IMG/VR virus record: IMGVR_UViG_3300032278_002058
Location: 1 to 20,189 of that record
Length of the DNA stretch: 20,189 nucleotides
Direction: 5' to 3' (one strand)
Source of the DNA: a virus
The first letter of the stretch is position 1; every line of letters starts with the position of its first letter. Shown here piece after piece: positions 16,121 through 20,189 of this stretch. The translations under genes were made by a program, and so were the position numbers. The notes under the pieces are model-generated. The model saw only the letters and a list, made by a program, of their open reading frames with translations, did no database searches and had not been told where the DNA came from.

Positions 16121-16362
16121 CGTTCTATCCCCGCTCTGGCAAACTGCTCATCGCTCCATGGGAGATGACTGTTCGCTCGAATGATGTCCACTTGAGAGAA
16201 CGCCGGTTCTTCTTTCGTGCCACGGGAGGCGTGCCCCCCTGCACCGACACGGCGGTAGTACTCGGTGCATTTAACGCAGCGATTTTTTTTGTATCCGTCA
16301 CACACACCACCACACACAGGTAGATACGCTGGTTTGTGGTGGCCTCCCTTATGTTCGCTCAC
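16117..16362 (-). CDS. Small four-cysteine (zinc-binding) protein (81 aa)
   Basis: The N-terminal half carries CGGVC and CVKC pairs (C17, C21, C29, C32) with flanking Lys/Arg/His residues, including HKGGHHK at 4-10. This is a compact zinc-knuckle-like arrangement with an eleven-residue span between C21 and C32. The C-terminal half, FSQVDIIRANSHLPWSDEQF, looks like a helical segment with an S-D-E-Q helix cap. I do not know a named family. Overlaps of four bases at each end (ATGA) place it firmly in the minus-strand set. A nucleic-acid or protein-contact role is plausible for a small zinc protein in a phage early region, but that is inference. Confidence 0.72.
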   Translation of the reverse strand: MSEHKGGHHKPAYLPVCGGVCDGYKKNRCVKCTEYYRRVGAGGHASRGTKEEPAFSQVDIIRANSHLPWSDEQFARAGIER

Positions 16363-16589
16363 CCTTCACCACCCAATACTGGATCAGGGCTATAGGCCAT
16401 GCGAGCTAGTCGATCCCTAGCGTCGGCCACGTTGTAGTGCGCCATACCGTCAGGCGTGACCCAACATTTCCTGCCGTCCTCTAAGGCAATCACGATCGTG
16501 TACCTTTCGTCACCTTCATACAGCATGTCGTTCGGACATTTTGCTAAAAGGTGACAGTTACATACTTTAATGACTTCTGATTCTCCCAT
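16359..16589 (-). CDS. Hypothetical cysteine-containing protein (76 aa)
   Basis: The N-terminus holds CNC at 10-12 and CP at 18, followed by DERYTIVIALEDGRKCWVTPDGMAHYNVADARDRLARM. That reads as a small beta-rich unit (YTIVIALEDG-KCWVTPDG) followed by a helix. A fourth cysteine is at position 42. I do not recognise a family. The ATG at 16589 has a clear GGAGG seven bases upstream, so this gene does not depend on coupling with the membrane protein gene 38 bp before it. It overlaps the next gene by four bases. Confidence 0.72.
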   Translation of the reverse strand: MGESEVIKVCNCHLLAKCPNDMLYEGDERYTIVIALEDGRKCWVTPDGMAHYNVADARDRLARMAYSPDPVLGGEG

Positions 16590-16627
16590 GAGGGTGCCTC
16601 CGTTGCTCGTTGGCTCCCCATATTACA

Positions 16628-16882
16628 CTATGCCCCCACCAATTTCCGTAATGGGTCAGGGTGCCCCCCAAACAGATGCCAAGTGAGCGCCCCCCACATA
16701 ACCACTAACAGTTCCCTGCACCCTGGCCGACGGGCAGCCCCAACAAAAGCGGCGGACATAGTTTGTCGTCTCGATGACAACGCCCACCCGTCGAAGGCGA
16801 TGACCACCAGGGCCACGATCACCCAGCCAACAATTCCACCACGGTCATTAGTAGGCACACATACTTGCCGCCGCTGTCCCAT
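16628..16882 (-). CDS. Small membrane protein of a common actinophage type (84 aa)
   Basis: A first hydrophobic segment, GGIVGWVIVALVVIAFDGWALSS (about 15-37), is followed by TMSAAFVGAARRPGCRELL. A second, weaker hydrophobic stretch then reads VVMWGALTWHLFGG. The string D.WAL....TMSA.F..A...P......W..LT.HLFG matches a short family I recall from many actinobacteriophages, where it is uncharacterised and often lies near early genes. AAGGA is placed about eight bases before the ATG at 16882. It is the first gene of the long minus-strand set and is divergent from the DUF932 gene, with 54 bp between the starts, so promoters for both directions must lie within or close to that gap. Confidence 0.78.
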   Translation of the reverse strand: MGQRRQVCVPTNDRGGIVGWVIVALVVIAFDGWALSSRRQTMSAAFVGAARRPGCRELLVVMWGALTWHLFGGHPDPLRKLVGA

Positions 16883-16893
16883 ATGTGTATCCT
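16865..16893 (+). promoter_or_regulatory. Candidate promoter for the right-arm plus-strand genes
   Basis: TTGCCG (16865-16870) and TATCCT (16888-16893) are separated by 17 bp, giving four of six matches to each of the -35 and -10 consensus boxes. They lie about 45 bp before the DUF932 start. The sequence overlaps the first codons of the divergent membrane-protein gene, so the two transcripts could interfere. This is a consensus match only and could occur by chance. Confidence 0.3.
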
Positions 16894-16936
16894 TGTAACT
16901 GTGGGCCAGGGAGGCTCACCACAATAAGGAGACATT

Positions 16937-18094
16937 ATGTCCGCAGACATTTACGACGACGACCTAGCCGTCTACGCCCGAACGGCGTGGCATCAAAAAG
17001 GGTTTGTCCACGGCGAACTACTCGACAACGACGACTACTTGAATCACCCGTGGCCGTTCCACGCCGAGCGAGGCGAACTGTACATCCACAACCCAACATG
17101 GGTTCAGTGGCAGCAACTACTCACCGACGAAAAATTTCACGCCAGTGCTCTACGAACTCAGAGCGGTGCGTTAGGCCCCCAAATGCGTGCGACACGAGTC
17201 GCCCTTCGAGCTCACCCGTTGAACGTAAACAAAATCAACGGCATGCCAAGAGACCCCGATGAGTACATACCGTTAAGCAGTTTCGAAGGCGTCACCCAAA
17301 CACAGGCGATCCGCCGATCAGACAACGGCTACCCACTAAACATCGGGATCACCGAGCATCGAGCCCTCACCCAATACCACATGTTTGACGAAGTGGTCGC
17401 AAGCCTCTTGGAACGAGGATTCGCTACCGGTGTCGAATCGAAAGGCACCCTGCAGCATGGCCGAAAAGGGTATGTGACTCTGCAAGTGGGTGAACCTATC
17501 GACATTGAGAACTATTCGAAAATCAATCGGTACTTCACACTGGCCGACGCCCACGACTCGACTGTGTCACTGTCGGCTCGACCCACACTGGGAGTCGTAG
17601 TTTGTGCGAACACGTTCGCCGCCTATGTGTTGAACAACGACACAGCCACCTGGACTATCCGCCACACACGCAACGCCCAAGAATACTTGGACGCCGCCAT
17701 CGGGATCTTTTACGAGAACCTGGAACTCCAGCAAGAGATCAACAAAGAAGTGGAACGGTGGATTGATACTTCATTCACTGAGGGACAGTTCATGGATATG
17801 ACCAGGAACCTGATGCCACCTTGCCCCGAAATATCTTCCGAAGTGGAAGGGTCCGCCCGAGCACACACACAGTGGACCAACCGGTTCAAAGCGATCACCG
17901 CCCGATACCGTGGCGATGACCTCGACGGCTTCATCAGGGAAACAAAGTGGGGAGCGTTGATGGCGATTCAAGGCTACGAGCAGCACGTACAGAAAGGCAA
18001 AGGACGCTCCACCCAGGGCAAGCATGTGGACCAATTAGTATTCGGCGACATGCCCCTCACCACAAAAGCAGCACAACTGCTGGTGCAAGTATGA
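16937..18094 (+). CDS. DUF932 / phage-plasmid-like protein (385 aa)
   Basis: The product has the length and layout of the DUF932 (TIGR03299-like) family. An N-terminal RTAWHQKGFV matches the conserved tryptophan-glycine entry of the family. A long central beta-rich region includes YPLNIGITEHRALTQYHMFDEV and the VVCANTFAAYVLNND stretch, which in family members reads CxNt. The C-terminal part has TKWGALMAIQGYEQHV, equivalent to the family's T.W...NA..EY.DH segment. DUF932 proteins are abundant in phages and plasmids; a link to DNA metabolism is proposed but the biochemical role is unsettled. AAGGAG is five bases before the ATG. The stop overlaps the next gene's start (ATGA at 18091-18094). Confidence 0.87.
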   Translation: MSADIYDDDLAVYARTAWHQKGFVHGELLDNDDYLNHPWPFHAERGELYIHNPTWVQWQQLLTDEKFHASALRTQSGALGPQMRATRVALRAHPLNVNKINGMPRDPDEYIPLSSFEGVTQTQAIRRSDNGYPLNIGITEHRALTQYHMFDEVVASLLERGFATGVESKGTLQHGRKGYVTLQVGEPIDIENYSKINRYFTLADAHDSTVSLSARPTLGVVVCANTFAAYVLNNDTATWTIRHTRNAQEYLDAAIGIFYENLELQQEINKEVERWIDTSFTEGQFMDMTRNLMPPCPEISSEVEGSARAHTQWTNRFKAITARYRGDDLDGFIRETKWGALMAIQGYEQHVQKGKGRSTQGKHVDQLVFGDMPLTTKAAQLLVQV

Positions 18095-18321
18095 GCGATT
18101 GTGTGCGGTCGGGGTTCTGTTGCAAGCAGGGTGTTTGCCCGTTCGGAACGTGGGACCACGCCGCACGCCAATGCGCCCACCTCATAGGTGACCGGCCAGG
18201 CAACTACGAGTGCGGCATCTACGAGGACATCAGACAACACGAAAGTGCAATCTGGTCTCCAGCGTTCGGGTCAGGGTGCAGCAGCACACTGAACCCCGAT
18301 AGGGTGCTCCTCATCGCATAG
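18091..18321 (+). CDS. Seven-cysteine small phage protein, SGFCCK..CPFG...PAFGSGC type (76 aa)
   Basis: The ATG sits in an ATGA overlap with the DUF932 stop. Seven cysteines occur at 4, 10, 11, 16, 28, 41 and 63 within the pattern C....SGFCCKQGVCPFG...QC..L........YECGIYEDI......PAFGSGC. I recall this pattern from short proteins in tailed phages and marine metagenomes; the spacing suggests one or two metal sites, zinc or iron-sulphur, but the role is unknown. A longer upstream frame starting at 17947 exists, but that part is a shadow of the DUF932 gene. Co-translation with DUF932 is likely. Confidence 0.8.
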   Translation: MSDCVRSGFCCKQGVCPFGTWDHAARQCAHLIGDRPGNYECGIYEDIRQHESAIWSPAFGSGCSSTLNPDRVLLIA

Positions 18322-18576
18322 CGCCCCCCATATAGCTCCCCCCCACATATATTACGGGGGAACCTCAGTGGCCCTCGATCCTCCCTCGGTCGGGGGTCGC
18401 TGTTCGTTTTCGACCCAAAATAGAGCTCCCGCGTCGACGCTCGACACCGCCGCCGCCGACAACTACCCAGGCCCACATGCCAAATCGCCAATACCGCCGC
18501 AAATCTAAAGGCTGGTATTTGTCCCACCCGTGTGGTCTAATAGGTACGAACAACTAGCGACCAGGGAGGCCGCATC
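18322..18576. other. Non-coding stretch with C-tracts, a palindrome and a hairpin, upstream of the coiled-coil gene
   Basis: This is the longest gap between genes before the terminator. It holds C6 (18324-18329) and C7 (18338-18344) tracts, the latter able to pair with GGGGG at 18356-18360. GGGTCG (18394-18399) can pair with CGACCC (18411-18416), and GCGTCGACGC (18431-18440) is a perfect palindrome. TAATAG at 18538-18543 could be a -10 box, but no good -35 box lies at the proper distance. Two minus-strand frames cross it, but their Arg/Gly/Cys-rich translations do not look like proteins. It probably carries the promoter and perhaps an operator for the next gene. Confidence 0.5.
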
Positions 18577-19272
18577 ATGCAGATAGAAGTCACACTCGGG
18601 AACACCTTCATAGAAATAGAAGAAGGCCATCTGGAGGCAATCGCCGAACGAATACCTAAAGGCGAGTTGACCTACGAGTCGATAAGAGAAAACGCCGACC
18701 AGTTAGCCGAAACAGTCGCCGACCGAATCAACTTTGTGGATGAAGACTCAGCGGGCGAGATAGCCGACCAAGTTGTTTGGGATCACTCACGAATCGACGA
18801 CATCTCAAGCCGTGTCGAAGAACTCGAAGGCGACAACGAGAATTTCTCCGACTGGTGGAACAACAACAAACACAGCGAAGTAGCCGCGCTGCTTGGTGAG
18901 TACCGACCAGGCAACGGATGCGACGCCGGTGACGCATTCACTGAGGCCCTGGAACGTGGTCTCGAATACATCAAAGAAAACAAAGACGTTGATGAGGCAC
19001 CGAGCGGCGAACTTGCCCCAGGGGGAACGTGGGCCCGTGTTAGCGAACTCGAAAAAAAGGTGGACGAACTCCAAGAGGTTCTCGCCGTCGCATTAAAGGC
19101 CGTTTCGTTTGGTGGTCGAGTAGCTGGTAGCCAACTAGGTACCGCAATGTTTGAGGAGGCCACTAAGCGAGCCACCGAAAACAGTCGCAACGCCTACGAC
19201 AACGACGTAGCCGACCAGCAACGCCGAACTGACATATCGGCACTGTTCGCGGCCCTAGAAGGTGAACTGTGA
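18577..19272 (+). CDS. Acidic coiled-coil hypothetical protein (231 aa)
   Basis: The protein is very acidic (Glu and Asp make up roughly a quarter) and mostly helical. A short N-terminal beta strand, IEVTLGNTFIEIEEGHL, precedes helices. DISSRVEELEGDNENF and RVSELEKKVDELQEVLAVALKAV (about residues 151-173) are heptad coiled-coil segments. Only one cysteine is visible and there is no membrane segment. No enzyme motif is seen, and I do not recognise a family; DNA mimicry or a scaffold for other proteins would suit such charge, but that is speculation. AGGGAGG is seven bases before the ATG. Its stop TGA overlaps the GTG start of the next gene, so it leads a three-gene group. Confidence 0.8.
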   Translation: MQIEVTLGNTFIEIEEGHLEAIAERIPKGELTYESIRENADQLAETVADRINFVDEDSAGEIADQVVWDHSRIDDISSRVEELEGDNENFSDWWNNNKHSEVAALLGEYRPGNGCDAGDAFTEALERGLEYIKENKDVDEAPSGELAPGGTWARVSELEKKVDELQEVLAVALKAVSFGGRVAGSQLGTAMFEEATKRATENSRNAYDNDVADQQRRTDISALFAALEGEL

Positions 19273-19502
19273 AAAGCAACCTGGCGATGATTTGCCCACG
19301 GTGCGACCGTAACCCGATGGCCGACCCGCAAGCACTGAACGCCTTATCGAGGCACCACGAAGATGTCTACGTGTGCTCACCATGCGGCGAGGACGAAGCC
19401 GTGGTCGACTGGTGCTTTCCCCCAACAGCCAACGAAACGTGGCCGATACAGCGGGACCTACTCAGCTTCGAGCGAGTATTCGCGGAGCAGCACACAAAAT
19501 GA
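19269..19502 (+). CDS. Zinc-ribbon protein CPRC...ALSR...CSPCGEDEA (77 aa)
   Basis: Two CxxC pairs, CPRC at 9-12 and CSPC at 36-39, lie 23 residues apart with NALSRHHEDVYV between and GEDEAVVDW after. I recall this pattern (CPRCgR.P...NALSR.....yiCs.CG.DEAl) from actinophage and actinobacterial sources as a common short zinc-ribbon family of unknown role. The GTG at 19269 overlaps the preceding stop (GTGA); the ATG at 19287 is an alternative that would keep all four cysteines. The stop overlaps the next gene start by four bases. A small DNA- or protein-binding role fits a zinc ribbon. Confidence 0.82.
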   Translation: MKSNLAMICPRCDRNPMADPQALNALSRHHEDVYVCSPCGEDEAVVDWCFPPTANETWPIQRDLLSFERVFAEQHTK

Positions 19503-19663
19503 GCACCATGATCAAAGAACGGTGCCCGCGCTGTATGGCGATTTGGGAACGGCAACTCCCAAGCGACCCACCGGCGGCAATGATGGCGGCGCTCGGGCTA
19601 GACCGAACCGAACGCCTCACAACACCCGCCAGCCTGTGTGAGGGGTGCAGCATCAGCCGCTAG
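19499..19663 (+). CDS. Small zinc-ribbon protein CPRC...CEGC (54 aa)
   Basis: The product has CPRC at 9-12 and CEGC at 47-50, the expected spacing for a single zinc site, with a helical PPAAMMAALGLD and TERLTTPASL between the pairs. The ATG belongs to an ATGA overlap with the preceding gene. A longer frame beginning at 19373 is a shadow of the previous gene. No named family comes to mind; it is a third consecutive small product of the group starting at 18577. The intrinsic terminator begins 24 bp after its stop, so it is the last gene of this transcript. Confidence 0.75.
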   Translation: MSTMIKERCPRCMAIWERQLPSDPPAAMMAALGLDRTERLTTPASLCEGCSISR

Positions 19664-19687
19664 ACACGACCCCCCACACACACAAAA

Positions 19688-19723
19688 GGACCGCCGCTCG
19701 CAAGGGCGGCGGTTCTACTTTTT
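19688..19723 (+). terminator. Strong rho-independent terminator after the right-arm genes
   Basis: ACCGCCGC (19690-19697) pairs perfectly with GCGGCGGT (19706-19713) around an eight-base loop. The stem is extended by flanking G-T, G-C and A-T pairs back to 19687, and TTCTACTTTTT follows. This is a textbook GC-rich stem and T-tract in plus-strand orientation, placed just after the last zinc-ribbon gene. Confidence 0.9.
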
Positions 19724-19743
19724 GGCAAGAATAAAGACACGGT

Positions 19744-19922
19744 GTGGACCCAAACAAAACCCAGCTGACCCTCTGGCTGTAGACGCTCGAGGACGAGCTC
19801 GTTCAACTCGACCTAGGGCCCAGCGAAAGAAACCGCGGCAGAGCTCCCGACCAAAACGAAAGAATCGCGCCGCTCGAGCCCGAAAGCCCGAACGACGCGA
19901 TCCCAAAAACCCCAGGTGCTAG
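19744..19922 (+). pseudogene. Coding-like frame interrupted by an amber codon (uncertain remnant)
   Basis: From GTG 19744 the frame reads VDPNKTQLTLWL and hits TAG at 19780-19782. The same frame then continues without a stop as TLEDELVQLDLGPSERN and on to IAPLEPESPNDAIPKTPG. Codons here favour G in position one, avoid G/C in position two and favour C in position three, as real genes do. After the TAG there is no ATG, GTG or TTG start until the far 3' side. At 19898-19904 a CCCAAAA heptamer is in the correct register for a -1 slip, which would end translation at TAG 19922. It could be a decayed gene, a sequence error or chance. TAG is a normal stop elsewhere in the window. Confidence 0.3.
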
Positions 19923-19948
19923 GGCCAGGCGGCGACGCTGTAAACCGC

Positions 19949-20188
19949 TTAGACGTCTCCCAGTGAGGAGCGAAAGAGATCGTCGCGAGTCAATCCGCCG
20001 CTTTTCGGCATTTTGCCTTTCTTCTTCAAAACGACTAGGTCGCCTGGACGGTCTAGCCATCGTTCATCGTTCTGGTCACCGTCAACAACTCGACGCACGT
20101 TTTGCAACGGGGAATCGTTCGCACTTCGCCGAATTTTGGCGGAGCTCGAACGATTCACAACAACCGCGACAGGAACCACCGCCAGGAG
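19949..20188 (-). CDS. Hypothetical basic protein, probably 5'-partial at the window edge
   Basis: The minus-strand frame is open to the right edge; the first available start inside is GTG at 20179, giving 76 residues, but the gene may begin outside. The translation is polar and basic, with NVRRVVDGDQNDERWLDRPGDL, then VVLKKKGKMPKSGG and DDLFRSSLGDV at the end. Codon usage favours G in position one, which supports coding. There are no cysteines and no domain that I recognise. It converges on the right-arm transcript, and 285 bp including the terminator lie between the two stop codons. It is the first sign of another minus-strand gene block beyond the window. Confidence 0.5.
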   Translation of the reverse strand, partial: LLAVVPVAVVVNRSSSAKIRRSANDSPLQNVRRVVDGDQNDERWLDRPGDLVVLKKKGKMPKSGGLTRDDLFRSSLGDV

Positions 20189-20189
20189 C

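Noticed and set aside
16885-17262. A 125-residue frame overlapping the start of the DUF932 gene
   Set aside because: It is an Arg/Pro-rich out-of-frame reading of the DUF932 gene, which has the better start site and a known family pattern.
18219-18553. Minus-strand frames of 102 and 62 residues across the gap at 18322-18576
   Set aside because: They overlap the seven-cysteine gene or cover only non-coding sequence, have Arg/Gly/Cys-rich translations and no ribosome-binding site of note.
19780-19782. Genome-wide reassignment of TAG to an amino acid
   Set aside because: TAG ends other well-placed genes here, for instance at 9832-9834, 10493-10495, 18319-18321 and 19661-19663.
19638-19922. A 94-residue Arg/Lys-rich protein starting inside the last zinc gene
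   Set aside because: The frame crosses the intrinsic terminator, begins inside another gene without a ribosome-binding site, and its high Arg content is typical of an out-of-frame reading. Only its last codons are of interest as the possible end after a -1 slip.
1-20189. tRNA genes or an integration site
   Set aside because: No cloverleaf-like segment with a GTTCRANNC arm and CCA-proximal stem was seen in the gaps, and no integrase gene is present in the window.

Overview
The window is part of a tailed double-stranded DNA phage genome (or a metagenomic phage contig) and very probably infects an actinobacterium. The gene content shows the phage origin: one giant virion protein, a PGRP-type endolysin with a peptidoglycan-binding domain, an r1t-like holin, a phage replication and recombination module, a DUF932 protein and many tiny overlapping zinc-binding genes. 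The actinobacterial host is an inference from familiar actinophage small-protein patterns, such as GW..PPVCSTHD, TMSA..GA...W..LT.HLFGG and CPRC...ALSR...CSPCGEDEA. By eye the base composition is close to 50% G+C, lower than for most soil actinophages, so an aquatic actinobacterial host is plausible but unproven. I saw no tRNA, rRNA, CRISPR array, integrase or insertion sequence.

Left arm, plus strand (1-10495): the end of the virion module and the lysis cassette. A small acidic protein is coupled to a 2794-residue virion or DNA-ejection type protein. The endolysin, three very small proteins, an r1t-like holin and a 111-residue acidic protein follow, almost all overlapping or spaced by only a few bases.

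Middle, minus strand (16882 down to 10449): one long, tightly packed set of genes running right to left. The early part encodes small membrane and zinc-binding proteins and an unexpected exported lysozyme-like protein. After an 80-bp gap full of nested inverted repeats come a zinc-ribbon protein, a Cas4/RecB-like nuclease with an iron-sulphur cysteine set, an unknown acidic protein, a DnaB/RecA-fold helicase, a small conserved protein, an archaeo-eukaryotic type primase, a RusA-type Holliday junction resolvase, a PD-(D/E)XK-like protein and a sigma region 4-like DNA-binding protein. Together these can unwind and prime DNA, process ends and resolve junctions. No DNA polymerase is in the window. 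The last minus-strand gene overlaps the last left-arm gene tail to tail by 47 bp.

Right arm, plus strand (16937-19663): a DUF932 protein, a seven-cysteine protein, a 255-bp non-coding stretch, an acidic coiled-coil protein and two four-cysteine zinc proteins, closed by a strong intrinsic terminator at 19688-19723. Beyond it lies about 225 bp with a coding-like frame interrupted by an amber codon, then a minus-strand gene that probably runs off the right edge.

The points most worth a second look are the amber-interrupted frame with a slippery heptamer, the lysozyme-like gene inside the replication-side gene set, the nested inverted-repeat element at 15501-15550, the clustered C6-C7 tracts, and the composition patch inside the giant gene.
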